From a virus, in IMG/VR virus record IMGVR_UViG_3300008111_000025, positions 1-56,410 of that record: a stretch of DNA of 56,410 nucleotides; one strand, 5' to 3'. Below are positions 25,588-35,388 of the stretch, piece after piece. The position numbers and the translations under genes were made by a program. The notes beneath the pieces were generated by a model, which made no database searches, was not told the origin of the DNA, and worked only from the letters and a program-made list of their open reading frames with translations. The first letter of the stretch is position 1, and each line of letters starts with the position of its first letter.

Positions 25588-28509
25588 ATGGCTAACGAAA
25601 AATTAACTCAATTACCTTCATTATCCGCCGCGTCAGGTAATACCTTATTTTATGTGGTTGATGTCAGTGACCCAACGGATGACCCAACGGGTAGTTCCAA
25701 ACAGATAACAAGAGATAATATATTAAAAAATATAACAGGATTAACCATTGATGGGGATGTCCAAATTACGGGTAATACCTATGTGACAGGTAAAACTGAA
25801 ACTAACGGTATAACATCAACAGGTGGTGTTACATTCAAACAGGTTACGATTAATAGTACATATTCTGCAACTACTCAGGATTATATGATTGACGTTACGG
25901 GTGGAACATTTACTGTTTATTTACCATCGGCAGTCGGAATACAAGGTAGGTTATTAGTTGTTAAAAACAATGGTGGTGGTGCGGTAACGGTACAACCAAT
26001 TTCAGGTCAAGATATTGATGGTAAATCATTTGTGATTTTAGGTGAAACTAATACAATACAATTGGCAAGTAATGGGTCTAATTGGGTTGCGATTTCGTAT
26101 AATATATCAACAGTTAACTCATCAACAGGTGTGTTCGAATTTACAGGTTTAACTATCGCGTCACCAACAACATTTACAGTTGCCCCTGTTAAGGGTTGGA
26201 TTGTTGATGATACGACAAATCCATTAAGTCCCCAACTATATTATATTTATTATAGTGGTGGAACTCATACCGCAACATATGTAACTACCGCAACTGAAAC
26301 TTGGGTTTACTTAACAAGTGGTGGGACTATTAGTCAATCAAATATAGAGTTAACTGAAGAACAGAGAAGACAAAATATATTTTTAGGTAAATTAGGTCAT
26401 GCTAATAAAACAAATATTATTAACGCTTTTAGTCAACCTGATTTTGTGTTATCACCATTATCCCAACTTAGGGATATGTTTACACCTATAAATCTTATAA
26501 ATGGGGGGATATACGCATCACCTAATGGTGTTAATTTAAGTTTTAATACAAGTGCTGGTTATCTATATGGTTTAGGTATTAATTTCGCAAATGACACATT
26601 AAGTCCTAACTCTATTTATGTATCAGGAACTAATCCTTGTACTTTCCAATATAGAACACAAACAGGTGGTACTGCATCAAATACTACATTTATTGACCCA
26701 ACAAATTATGATGTTGGTGGTGCTGTTACACCAATTTCGGGTACAAAGGCAACCAACCAAAGAATTTATTTGGTTCAGAACGGTATATTTAGGGTTCAAT
26801 ATGGTCAAACAGAATATCAACAGTTAACTGCAGCAATTGAAGGTATTGCAACAGAACAATTTAACACATTTAGTAATTTTACAAATAATGGAATTTTAAT
26901 AGGTATATTATCTGTTTTAAGCACTGCGACTGATTTAAGTGATACGTCTAAAGCCCGATTCTTTTTCGCCTCAAAATTTGGTGAGACAGTTGGGTCCGCT
27001 GGTGGTGTGTCAACAACCAATTTACAACAAGCTTATAATAATTCAGTAACACCTGAGATAACAACTAACTCAACGTTAGGACCTGTATCAATCAAGAATG
27101 GTTCGGGAACTGCCGATAACGTTACAAGTTTATTTGAGACGTTAAATTCAGGTGGAACTGTAACAATGTTTGTTAGGGCTGATGGTTCTATCAGTGCAAA
27201 TACTATTACTGCAACCACGGTATCAGCAACAACGTACCAAAATTTACCTATTGACCCTGACACATATGTTACAGGTTTTACTTACAATGATAATGAATTT
27301 GTGATAAAACAGAATAATGGCCAACCTGATTTAACTGTGGTAATTAATTCTGTTACAGGTTGGACTGTTAATGGTGATTTGAATGTTACAGGTAACACAA
27401 CTTTAGATGGATTAACCGCAACCACGGTATCAGCAACAACGTACCAAAATTTACCTATTGACCCCGATACTTATGTAACCGCATTTACTTATAATGACAA
27501 TGTTTTCACAATTAGTCAAAATAATGGTCAACCTGATTTAACCGCACTTATTAATACAGTGACAGGATGGACTGTTAATGGTGAATTAACCGTAACGGGA
27601 AATACAAGTTTACAAGCATTTACTGGAACATCAGGAACCATTAATGGTGATTTAACGGTTACAGGAAACACAACAGTTAGAGGAAATTTAGTCGTTAGTG
27701 GTAATACTGGTGTCAATTGGTTTAGCTCCAACACATCCTCAGACTTAGTTAGGATTACACAAACAGGTTCAGGTAATGCCTTTGTTGTTGAAGATTTGAC
27801 AAATCCAGATTCTACGCCATTTGTAATTGACAGTTCAGGTAATGTTGCGATTGGTAAAACAAGTGTAACTAGTGGAACTTTGGTGGATTTAGAAGTTGCT
27901 GGAAAAACAATAGGAATAAATATCGGTAATTCAAATACCAGTTTTATGGCGGGAACAGGTATTTTTTCTTATGGTAATGGAATTGGAATTAATGGTGTAG
28001 GTAGAGATGATTTTGGAACTGTTGTTGGTATTAAAGGTGAATCCGTATTTGATATTTCCGCTGACCCATCAGCCACATATTATGGTGGTGAATTTATATC
28101 ATCAGGTCAAGGAGGTAGAGATTATGCTGTTAGATTGTCAGATGGGACAGAGGGTGTTGGTAAGTTTTTATATTCTGTTGATGCTAATGGTTCGGCGAAT
28201 TGGACAAGTCAATTAAGCGGGACATCGGCAACAATAAATGGTCCTTTAACCGTAACAGGAAATACTACATTACGAGCAACAACTGCTAGCACATTAAATG
28301 TTACGGGTAATACAATCGTTGATGGTACGATAAGTGGTGGAACTATGGTAATCACGACAACACCAACAAATGAAAATACTAACACTCAAATTTTATCTAG
28401 AAACCCAACAACAGGAGCCATTGAATATGTTGATGCTTCAAGCACACCAATAGGTACTTATAATTATGGGATATCATATACTATGTTCACAGGTAATTAT
28501 ATGGTATAA
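25588..28509 (+). CDS. Tail fibre-like repeat protein
   Basis: 973 residues, Thr/Asn/Gly-rich and beta. The N-terminus (NEKLTQLPSLSAASGNTLF) is of the kind that joins fibres to the baseplate. The centre is a globular domain (about residues 245-470) and then a repeat region of about 69-residue units with ATTVSATTYQNLPIDPDTYV and VTGWTVNGDLNVTGNTTL. The C-terminus holds 'VNGxLTVTGNTT' short strands, a trimeric beta-helix-like pattern. It probably adheres to the host surface. The product ends in YNYGISYTMFTGNYMV. Confidence 0.8.
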   Translation: MANEKLTQLPSLSAASGNTLFYVVDVSDPTDDPTGSSKQITRDNILKNITGLTIDGDVQITGNTYVTGKTETNGITSTGGVTFKQVTINSTYSATTQDYMIDVTGGTFTVYLPSAVGIQGRLLVVKNNGGGAVTVQPISGQDIDGKSFVILGETNTIQLASNGSNWVAISYNISTVNSSTGVFEFTGLTIASPTTFTVAPVKGWIVDDTTNPLSPQLYYIYYSGGTHTATYVTTATETWVYLTSGGTISQSNIELTEEQRRQNIFLGKLGHANKTNIINAFSQPDFVLSPLSQLRDMFTPINLINGGIYASPNGVNLSFNTSAGYLYGLGINFANDTLSPNSIYVSGTNPCTFQYRTQTGGTASNTTFIDPTNYDVGGAVTPISGTKATNQRIYLVQNGIFRVQYGQTEYQQLTAAIEGIATEQFNTFSNFTNNGILIGILSVLSTATDLSDTSKARFFFASKFGETVGSAGGVSTTNLQQAYNNSVTPEITTNSTLGPVSIKNGSGTADNVTSLFETLNSGGTVTMFVRADGSISANTITATTVSATTYQNLPIDPDTYVTGFTYNDNEFVIKQNNGQPDLTVVINSVTGWTVNGDLNVTGNTTLDGLTATTVSATTYQNLPIDPDTYVTAFTYNDNVFTISQNNGQPDLTALINTVTGWTVNGELTVTGNTSLQAFTGTSGTINGDLTVTGNTTVRGNLVVSGNTGVNWFSSNTSSDLVRITQTGSGNAFVVEDLTNPDSTPFVIDSSGNVAIGKTSVTSGTLVDLEVAGKTIGINIGNSNTSFMAGTGIFSYGNGIGINGVGRDDFGTVVGIKGESVFDISADPSATYYGGEFISSGQGGRDYAVRLSDGTEGVGKFLYSVDANGSANWTSQLSGTSATINGPLTVTGNTTLRATTASTLNVTGNTIVDGTISGGTMVITTTPTNENTNTQILSRNPTTGAIEYVDASSTPIGTYNYGISYTMFTGNYMV
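27211..27464 (+). repeat. Direct repeat within the fibre gene (about 207-bp unit)
   Basis: Two copies of a 47-base identical sequence start at 27211 and 27418, beginning GCAACCACGG. They encode ATTVSATTYQNLPIDP and form part of a 207-base (69-residue) repeat unit whose remainder is more diverged. Confidence 0.8.
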
Positions 28510-28536
28510 ATAATAAATAAAAATTAAAAATTAAAT

Positions 28537-28956
28537 ATGGGAACATCATTAAATACACAACCAATTTTTACCGCATCAGCGGATACCCAATGGTCGGTTT
28601 CTGCGGTTACGGCAAATACAACTAAAGATTTAACATCAGGGACGATATCATTAGTTTTTACCGCAGGGTCTAATGGGGGGTATGTTCAAAGACTGAGATT
28701 TAGGGCTTTAGGTACAAATGTAGCAACAGTTGCAAGAGTTTTTATAAATAATGGCGCAACAACCGCAACTGCATCAAATAATGCATTGTGGGATGAAATT
28801 TCATTAGCCGCAACAACATTGTCTGAAACATCTGCACTCTCAACATACGAAATACCGTTGAACTTTGCATTACCTGCGGGATATAGACTGTATGTAACAC
28901 TTGGAACTGCGGTGGCAGCTGGTTACACGATAACTTGTATTGGTGGTAAATATTAA
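28537..28956 (+). CDS. Small beta-rich structural-like protein
   Basis: 139 residues, Thr/Ala-rich with strand-like alternation (SVSAVTANTTKDLTSGTISL, VATVARVFINNGATT), placed between fibre genes. It resembles tail-appendage accessory proteins but no family is named. Confidence 0.65.
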   Translation: MGTSLNTQPIFTASADTQWSVSAVTANTTKDLTSGTISLVFTAGSNGGYVQRLRFRALGTNVATVARVFINNGATTATASNNALWDEISLAATTLSETSALSTYEIPLNFALPAGYRLYVTLGTAVAAGYTITCIGGKY

Positions 28957-28961
28957 AAAAT

Positions 28962-29135
28962 ATGGAGTATTATTTATGTGAATTTGAATATGGTTATGAG
29001 GGTCAATTCTATCAAGTTGTTGACAATGGTAACGTTATAGATTATGTTGATTTAAATAATAATCAATTAATACTTGAAGGTTCTTATGGGTATAATATAA
29101 TTAATACCGAGACTGTAATTCCTTCTTGGGTTTAA
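28962..29135 (+). CDS. Small protein between tail-fibre genes
   Basis: 57 residues (MEYYLCEFEYGYEGQFYQVV...), acidic and aromatic, predicted beta. It begins 6 bases after the preceding stop. It is too short to assign but lies in frame with good spacing in the fibre operon. Confidence 0.55.
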   Translation: MEYYLCEFEYGYEGQFYQVVDNGNVIDYVDLNNNQLILEGSYGYNIINTETVIPSWV

Positions 29136-29147
29136 AATTAAATAAAA

Positions 29148-30068
29148 ATGATTGATACGTTTCATTTATCAAATAGTGATTTAAATAATCAAGTCTTCTA
29201 CACCAATGGAGGAAGTAATTCTTGGCAAATTTGGCAGAAACCAAGTAATGCTAAAATGGTTAGTTTTTTAGTTATTGGTGGTGGTGGAGGAGGTGGTTCA
29301 GGCCAATCAGGAACTGGTTCTACAACACGTAGAAGTGGTGGTGGTGGTGGTTCATCTTCAGTTACTTTAGGTATGTTTTCGGCATCACAGATACCTGATA
29401 CTTTATTTATTCAGGTTGGTCCTGGAGGTATTCCAGGTTCAGGAACTACAGGGAGTAATGGTGGTTCTGGCGGTCTTTCATATGTGTCAGTACAACCAAA
29501 TACTACCGCAATAAATATATTATTACAAAGTGGGGCGGCCGCTGCTGGTGGTGGAAACTCAGGAACAAATGCGGGAACTGCTGGCTCAGCGGGAACATCT
29601 TGGGCTGGAAGTGTTTTGAGTGATTTAGGTTTAGTCACATCAATTGGTGGCCAATCAGGAGGTGCAGGAACAACGACTACGGCCCCAACAAATATTTCTA
29701 TAGCGGGTATAACTACGGGTGGGGCTGCTGGTGGAGGAACAAACTTAGGTTCAGTCTTTAACGGTGCAGATATTAATGGCTCAGGATTTTGTCCAACAAT
29801 CTCAGGTGGCACAGGAAACGTCAATTTAAATGGAACTGATGGGTCAGGTGGTTTTATATCGTTAAATCCATCAATAAACGGAATAACATCATTACCATTA
29901 TTTTTTACAGGAGGTGCAGGCGGTGGTGCATCAAACAATAACACAGGAGGGTCAGGTGGTGCTGGTGGATACGGCTCAGGTGGCGGAGGTGGTGGTGTTG
30001 GTGTAACCAATAACTCAGGCCCTGGAGGTCGTGGTGGTGATGGTATTGTGATAGTAACTTGTTATTAA
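29148..30068 (+). CDS. Glycine-rich tail adhesin-like protein (paralogue 1)
   Basis: 306 residues. The N-terminal about 50 residues form a conserved module (FHLSNSDLNNQVFYTNGG...WQIWQKPSN, LVIGGGGGGGSGQ). The rest is dominated by Gly-rich stretches, with a final GRGGDGIVIVTCY. This resembles polyglycine-rich receptor-binding proteins of T-even type adhesins. It is tandem with a paralogue, and the two may let the phage bind different receptors. Confidence 0.75.
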   Translation: MIDTFHLSNSDLNNQVFYTNGGSNSWQIWQKPSNAKMVSFLVIGGGGGGGSGQSGTGSTTRRSGGGGGSSSVTLGMFSASQIPDTLFIQVGPGGIPGSGTTGSNGGSGGLSYVSVQPNTTAINILLQSGAAAAGGGNSGTNAGTAGSAGTSWAGSVLSDLGLVTSIGGQSGGAGTTTTAPTNISIAGITTGGAAGGGTNLGSVFNGADINGSGFCPTISGGTGNVNLNGTDGSGGFISLNPSINGITSLPLFFTGGAGGGASNNNTGGSGGAGGYGSGGGGGGVGVTNNSGPGGRGGDGIVIVTCY

Positions 30069-30072
30069 TTAT

Positions 30073-31017
30073 ATGGATATATTAAATTTACCAAATAAAT
30101 CACTTTACCACAAAGTGTTTTACGCAACTACAAGTACTAATTGGCAAACTTGGACAAAACCATCTAACATTAATTTTGTTTATATGTATGTTATTGGTGC
30201 TGGCGGTGCTGGTGGTGGAGGTAGAACAGGTGGTAACAACTCAGGAGGAGGAGGTGGTGGTGGTGCATCATCATCTATTACCGTGGCTTTATACCCCGCA
30301 TTTTTATTACCCGATACATTATATATTAGTGTTGGGATAGGTTCTAATGGGGCCGCAGCGGGTACTGGGGCGGCATCGGGTGTATTATCTTATGTATCAA
30401 TCAGGTCTAGTACATCACCAATATTTATTGTTGCTCAAAGTGGAGACGCCGCTGCGGGTGGTGGTGGTGGAGGTACCAACTCAGTTTCAGGTTCAGGAGT
30501 TGGTGGAACTGCTGGAACTAGATGGACATACACTAATTACCCTTTGGCGAATATGGGTATGATTACCTCTGTAAATGGACAAGGAGGTGGTGCTGGTGGT
30601 GCTAATACACCAACAGATGGAACGAGCATTACACCATCATTACCTGTTACAGGTGGTGCTGGTGGAGGTGGTGTTAGTATATCAGGTGCCAACACAAGAG
30701 CAGGTGGTGACATTATAGGTAGTGGTTTTTTACCTAGTATTTTAGGTGGTAATGCTGATGGGTCAACAGCTGCACTTATTGGAGGTAAGAGTGGGTTTAA
30801 TGGGATTAACCCAACAACAGAATCTTACTTAAACTTACCTATGGTATATACGGGTGGTTCAGGTGGTGGTTCTAAAGGTGTTAGTGCAGCGGTCGGAGGT
30901 ATTGGTGGACGAGGTTCTTATGGTTCAGGTGGTGGTGGAGGTGGTGCTTCATATGCATCAACAGGAGGAAGTGGTGGACGAGGTGGTGACGGTCTTGTTC
31001 TGATTTCTTGTTGGTAA
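30073..31017 (+). CDS. Glycine-rich tail adhesin-like protein (paralogue 2)
   Basis: 314 residues with the same layout as its neighbour: N-terminal module (LNLPNKSLYHKVFYATT...WQTWTKPSN, YVIGAGGAGGGGR), Gly-rich core and end GRGGDGLVLISCW. The ends are the best conserved parts and the core differs, as expected for a diverging adhesin. It starts 5 bases after paralogue 1. Confidence 0.75.
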   Translation: MDILNLPNKSLYHKVFYATTSTNWQTWTKPSNINFVYMYVIGAGGAGGGGRTGGNNSGGGGGGGASSSITVALYPAFLLPDTLYISVGIGSNGAAAGTGAASGVLSYVSIRSSTSPIFIVAQSGDAAAGGGGGGTNSVSGSGVGGTAGTRWTYTNYPLANMGMITSVNGQGGGAGGANTPTDGTSITPSLPVTGGAGGGGVSISGANTRAGGDIIGSGFLPSILGGNADGSTAALIGGKSGFNGINPTTESYLNLPMVYTGGSGGGSKGVSAAVGGIGGRGSYGSGGGGGGASYASTGGSGGRGGDGLVLISCW

Positions 31018-31068
31018 AATCTATTTGATTTATTGGTTTATAATTATTATTCTTTAAAAAAAAGAGTA

Positions 31069-31266
31069 ATGAAATTAAAAGAACTTAAAGAATGGTTAAA
31101 TTCTCTACCCGAAGAATTTGATGATTATTCTTGCGTCAATGGGGAAGAGGGTATTATTAACGAAGAATATAGATATAGGGTTGATAAAGCGATAGTTGCT
31201 GGCTTTGTTGATGAGGAAAACAAAGAAGTAGTATTGTGTCATCAAGAAGAAATCAATTTAAATTAA
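31069..31266 (+). CDS. Small unknown protein
   Basis: 65 residues from the ATG at 31069 (MKLKELKEWLNSLPEEFDDYSCV...); an upstream in-frame start at 31033 adds a poorly formed stretch. The LPEEFDDY start is seen in small phage proteins. The function is unknown. Confidence 0.55.
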   Translation: MKLKELKEWLNSLPEEFDDYSCVNGEEGIINEEYRYRVDKAIVAGFVDEENKEVVLCHQEEINLN

Positions 31267-31267
31267 A

Positions 31268-31789
31268 ATGAAATATTATAAAATTATAATTGGAGGCAGA
31301 GGGTCCGAAATATACCCCTTCAAAATCAACGAAGAACAGTTTGATACTTTCTATAACGAAGATGTTGAAGGTGATAATATGGAATATGACGATATATGTC
31401 AAATACTTGAAGTTGAATCTTTTTTTGATAGTCCTGAAGAAACAATTATGGGTGTTTATCCTGACGCATTATATTTTAGAGTGGAGAATGAAGATGGTGA
31501 AATAATCTATGAAACAGAAAAGGTTGACTATGATAACATAGAATTCCAAGACAAATATTGTGATGAAGGTTTGTATTTGTTTATTGAGGATTATTGTAAG
31601 GGTGAACATGTAATTTATGATATACCATTAGAGGGCGAATTTAATCCTGAACTACTTAAATTATCTCTAACAAACATTGGCGATATGATTGAATTAGTCA
31701 CGGGAATTACTTATAATGGTGATGACCATAACATTTATAAAGGTTATGGTGATACATCAAGTAAAGGTTATCATTACCATTTAAAATAA
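31268..31789 (+). CDS. Unknown acidic protein
   Basis: 173 residues, strongly acidic, alpha/beta, with no membrane or catalytic motif. It starts 2 bases after the previous stop and ends 8 bases before the methyltransferase gene. Confidence 0.6.
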   Translation: MKYYKIIIGGRGSEIYPFKINEEQFDTFYNEDVEGDNMEYDDICQILEVESFFDSPEETIMGVYPDALYFRVENEDGEIIYETEKVDYDNIEFQDKYCDEGLYLFIEDYCKGEHVIYDIPLEGEFNPELLKLSLTNIGDMIELVTGITYNGDDHNIYKGYGDTSSKGYHYHLK

Positions 31790-31796
31790 AGTTAAT

Positions 31797-32663
31797 ATGA
31801 TAGAAAATTATTTAGGAAAAATCACCAATGGTGATTGTGTTAAAGTGATGTCGGAAATGCCGATTGATTCGGTTGATTTAATTGTTACATCACCACCTTA
31901 TGGAGTCGGGATTGCCTATGACGTACACGACGATGATGTATATTTTGATGAGTATCTTAAATTTACCAAAGAGTGGTTGACTGAAGCTTACCAAATATTA
32001 AAAGATGATGGTAGGATTGCGTTAAACATTCCTTATGAAATTAATAGACAAGACAAAGGAGGTAGAATATTTTTTGTATCCGAAGTATACCAAGTAATGA
32101 AACGAATTGGTTTTAAGTTCTTTGGTATTGTTGACCTTGAAGAAGATTCACCTCATCGTAGTAAAACAACTGCTTGGGGTTCATGGATGAGTCCGAGTTC
32201 GCCGTACATATATAACCCGAAGGAATGTGTGATTTTAGCGTACAAAAACAAACACATTAAGAAAGTTAAGGGTGAACCACAATGGAAGGGTGAAACCGTA
32301 GAGATTGAACAAGAAGACGGAACATTCAAAAAGAAAGTGGTATACGATGAAATGGATAAGAAAGAGTTTATGGAATTGGTGTTCGGTCAGTGGAAGTATT
32401 TTGCGGACACTAAATCATTAACTAAAGCAACATTCTCAATGGATATCCCAACGAAAGCCATAAAAATATTATCATATAAGAATGATGTAATATTAGACCC
32501 ATTCGCGGGTTCAGGAACAAGTTTGGTTGCTGCTGAGATATTAGATAGAAGATGGATAGGTATTGAATTATCACCTAACTATCAACAAATTGCAACAGAA
32601 CGAGTCCAAGCATTTGTTGAACAAAAAAGACAACAACAATTAGAATTTGAGAATCCCCAATAA
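31797..32663 (+). CDS. DNA methyltransferase with TSPPY motif (beta class, N4-cytosine or N6-adenine)
   Basis: 288 residues. The catalytic TSPPY is near the start (residues 31-35, VDLIVTSPPYG) and the SAM-binding FAGSGTS comes near the end (DPFAGSGTSLVAAEILDR). This circular order is the beta class and makes it distinct from the Dam-type enzyme at 13179. Ser in the motif allows either N4-cytosine or N6-adenine. It probably protects phage DNA. A terminator overlaps its stop. Confidence 0.88.
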   Translation: MIENYLGKITNGDCVKVMSEMPIDSVDLIVTSPPYGVGIAYDVHDDDVYFDEYLKFTKEWLTEAYQILKDDGRIALNIPYEINRQDKGGRIFFVSEVYQVMKRIGFKFFGIVDLEEDSPHRSKTTAWGSWMSPSSPYIYNPKECVILAYKNKHIKKVKGEPQWKGETVEIEQEDGTFKKKVVYDEMDKKEFMELVFGQWKYFADTKSLTKATFSMDIPTKAIKILSYKNDVILDPFAGSGTSLVAAEILDRRWIGIELSPNYQQIATERVQAFVEQKRQQQLEFENPQ

Positions 32664-32678
32664 AAGTTGGGGTTTTTT
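32655..32678 (+). terminator. Terminator overlapping the methyltransferase stop codon
   Basis: CCCCAA/TTGGGG stem (32655-32660 with 32667-32672), 6-base loop carrying the TAA, followed by six T. Confidence 0.8.
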
Positions 32679-32688
32679 GTTTATTCTA

Positions 32689-32696
32689 ATATTTAT
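32689..32696 (+). promoter_or_regulatory. Candidate late-type promoter element ATATTTAT
   Basis: ATATTTAT 20 bases before the ATG at 32709, directly behind the terminator; the spacing matches those before 38207 and 47909. Confidence 0.45.
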
Positions 32697-32708
32697 AGAA
32701 TAAATAAA

Positions 32709-33824
32709 ATGTCAATGAATGGTATAGTATTAACAGAGTCAGAACTTAAATCAAAGATGACTCAAATATATAAGGAAGAGTTTTTCAACATCTTAGAAGA
32801 AAAGTGGTCAAAACTTAGTATTGATGATAAAACTTTTGTTGTTGAATTCCTAAAAGCAACTTACCCTGAAAAAGCTAAATTAATTAATGAATCTAAATGG
32901 TATAATACTATTGGGGATATTGTTGGTATATTTGACCCAACAGGTGTTGTAGATTTAATTAACGGTATTAGTTATTGGAGACAAGGTGATAAATTATTCG
33001 CTTTATTGTCATTTATATCTGTTTTACCTTATTTAGGTGATGTTTTAGCCAAACCTGTTGTAGGGGCGATTAAGATAGGTGGTGATAGTATGAAAGCGTT
33101 TAAAGCGGCAACTGTTGCTGGTGATGCGGTTAAGATGGCGTCTACCGCTGAAAAAATTGGTGGACCTGTTGCTAAGTTAGTAGAAACAGCTCCAAAATGG
33201 GCAACCAAGTTAATTGAAATATTAAGAGCGTCAGTGGGTAAAGTTCCTTATTTAGGTCCAAGATTAGTTAATTTGATTGAGGAGTTTATTAGATTATTCA
33301 CAAAAGGTAGTAGATATATGAAGGCTGAGGGTGAAATACTTAAGTCAGGATTAAAAGGTGAAAAAGCATTATCTGCTGCTGAGAAAGAAGAGTTCGCCAA
33401 ATTAATGGGACAACAAACAGGGTTCAGAGGTTTTAGAGATTACGGTCAAGGAAAAAATTATTTAAAATATATTACATCAGATGCCTCTTTATGGCAAAAA
33501 TTTACGGCAGGTGCCCCTAGATTGTTTGGCAATGCTGCAACAAGGTCATTAATGAGACGAACTAAATGGTATTTAGGTTTACTTGATAGTTTGGGTATTG
33601 GAAACTTTGTAGGACCTAATGAATTAATAAAACAAGTACCAAATCTTGATGATGAAATTGAGGATTACAATAAAACCGCTAAAGCTAAAAAATACTGGAA
33701 TGAAGATTTTGGAGGTGATAGTGAAGTTGAAGACTCATCAATGAAAACTGACGATTCATTAAAAGATAATAAATTTAAATTAGACCCAATAGGTAGTCTA
33801 TTGTCATCAATTTTTGCTAAGTAA
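32709..33824 (+). CDS. Leader-bearing protein with hydrophobic pore/TG-like region, candidate virion protein
   Basis: 371 residues from the ATG at 32709. The leader is MSMNGIVLTESELK. Residues about 65-125 form a Gly/hydrophobic region (DIVGIFDPTGVVDLINGI, FALLSFISVLPYLGDVLAKP), reminiscent of the pre-toxin TG or colicin-like helical hairpins found in several phage virion proteins. The rest is basic and helical. It may be an injected protein that inserts in or crosses a membrane; no sequence match for a toxin domain at the C-terminus. Confidence 0.7.
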   Translation: MSMNGIVLTESELKSKMTQIYKEEFFNILEEKWSKLSIDDKTFVVEFLKATYPEKAKLINESKWYNTIGDIVGIFDPTGVVDLINGISYWRQGDKLFALLSFISVLPYLGDVLAKPVVGAIKIGGDSMKAFKAATVAGDAVKMASTAEKIGGPVAKLVETAPKWATKLIEILRASVGKVPYLGPRLVNLIEEFIRLFTKGSRYMKAEGEILKSGLKGEKALSAAEKEEFAKLMGQQTGFRGFRDYGQGKNYLKYITSDASLWQKFTAGAPRLFGNAATRSLMRRTKWYLGLLDSLGIGNFVGPNELIKQVPNLDDEIEDYNKTAKAKKYWNEDFGGDSEVEDSSMKTDDSLKDNKFKLDPIGSLLSSIFAK

Positions 33825-33825
33825 T

Positions 33826-35388
33826 ATGAAAAAAAAGGTAAGATTAACAGAATCAGAATTAAAAACTGTCATCAAAAAAATTATTACTGAATCAGGTATT
33901 AGAGATATTACTAAATTTTTAGGTTCTGACAGTGATGATGAAATGGGTAATATTCATGAAAGATACAAGAAAGCAAAAATTTATTTTCATCAAGATTTGG
34001 ATGGGGTAACAACGGCAATTGCAATGAAAAAGTATCTTGAGAATCAAGGTTTTGAAGTTGTTGATTGTGAAGTTATACAATATGGTGAAAAAGAATGGGC
34101 GATAAAGAAACCTGACGCTAAAGGTGAGGTTATGCCTGTGTTAGTGGACTTTGCTCACGGAAAACCAATGTTTAAAATACATACAGACCACCACGATAGC
34201 CAAGCGGGTGTTGAAAAAGGTACATCAACAAGTTTCAAACATTCAAGGTCAAATGTTGAGACGATATCACAAACGGTCTCTCCAAAAGAATTATTTTCAG
34301 ATGTTGATTTATTTATAATCTCAACAGTAGACTCGGCTAATTACGCTATGAATAATATTACTCCCAAGATGGTTATGAATTTCATATTTAGTTTTGATGA
34401 AAATAAAACTAGTAGAGAGAATATGGTTATGTTGGGACTTGTTACCAACAAACTATTATTGGCTTATAAGAATTATCCTAAATTTATGGAGGATTTGGTT
34501 ATGCGTTCTGAACCATCTATTAAAGGTATCTATAATCTTATTAAACAATTTGCAATAGAAAGGAATTATGCAGATATTGATACAATGATAAAAAACCAAG
34601 AAAAATATATTAAAGATAGAAAAGAAGGTACTGCGACTAATGCTGGTGTTCAGGTTATCGGTAATATTTTAACACAATTTGATTTAGGTCATATGAAGAA
34701 AGGTTCATATGATAGATATATCCCATTTGAATTATATCCTGATGCTGACTTTTTAGTTACTGGTATGGCATCAGTCGGTATGGTCCAAGCATCTTGTAAT
34801 CCATTTAAAAAAGAACGAGCTCTTAAAGGGATTGATTTAGGTAAAATCAAAGATGAAGTATTAGAATTTTTTAAACCTGAGTTAGAACAACAAATATTAC
34901 CATATTCGCTTATTAAAAAGATATCTGAAAGAAGTGCAACTGAAGATTCTGTTGGTTTCACTAAAAGAGATATGGAAGCAATATATGGTGAAATGCCGTC
35001 TTATAACGGAAACTCAATTAATGGGTATGATTTTTTAGATGCTAATTCAGGTGGTCATAAATGTATAACAAATATTTCGGGTATTAATTTCATATATAGT
35101 AATTATGCTAAACCATATACTAAAGATTTACCTGAAGAATTATTACCAATTGCTAATTACAAAGGTGATAATGATTTTGTTAAAGACATAAAAGGTAAAC
35201 TTCTAAAATATAGAAAATTGTCACCTAAACAAGTTGAAGCGGCCATGAGACAAATTAATAAAGAAAATGAAGGTTCTGAAGATGTGAAGGAAAGAACAAC
35301 TAGAGATTTGATTATGGATATGAGAAATAAGTTTATTGAGATATTACAAAGAAAAATTGACGAAGAGGGTGGTTTAGATGTGGACTAA
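33826..35388 (+). CDS. DHH-superfamily phosphoesterase with leader and C-terminal repeat domain
   Basis: 520 residues from the ATG at 33826, two bases after the previous stop. Leader MKKKVRLTESELKTVIKKIITE. The DHH motifs in order are FHQDLDGVTTAI (motif I), VLVDFAHG (motif II), HTDHHDS (motif III, DHH) and STVDSANYA. The family cleaves phosphodiesters (RecJ, NrnA, cyclic dinucleotides); which substrate is unclear. The C-terminal about 70 residues contain the YKGDNDFVKDIKGKLLKYRK segment shared with the protein at 42662. With the leader, it is a candidate nuclease packaged in the head. Confidence 0.82.
   Translation: MKKKVRLTESELKTVIKKIITESGIRDITKFLGSDSDDEMGNIHERYKKAKIYFHQDLDGVTTAIAMKKYLENQGFEVVDCEVIQYGEKEWAIKKPDAKGEVMPVLVDFAHGKPMFKIHTDHHDSQAGVEKGTSTSFKHSRSNVETISQTVSPKELFSDVDLFIISTVDSANYAMNNITPKMVMNFIFSFDENKTSRENMVMLGLVTNKLLLAYKNYPKFMEDLVMRSEPSIKGIYNLIKQFAIERNYADIDTMIKNQEKYIKDRKEGTATNAGVQVIGNILTQFDLGHMKKGSYDRYIPFELYPDADFLVTGMASVGMVQASCNPFKKERALKGIDLGKIKDEVLEFFKPELEQQILPYSLIKKISERSATEDSVGFTKRDMEAIYGEMPSYNGNSINGYDFLDANSGGHKCITNISGINFIYSNYAKPYTKDLPEELLPIANYKGDNDFVKDIKGKLLKYRKLSPKQVEAAMRQINKENEGSEDVKERTTRDLIMDMRNKFIEILQRKIDEEGGLDVD

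Noticed and set aside
29411-30010. 199-codon proline-rich frame on the minus strand
   Set aside because: Complement of the glycine-rich codons (GGT/GGN becomes CCN) of the adhesin gene; a compositional shadow.
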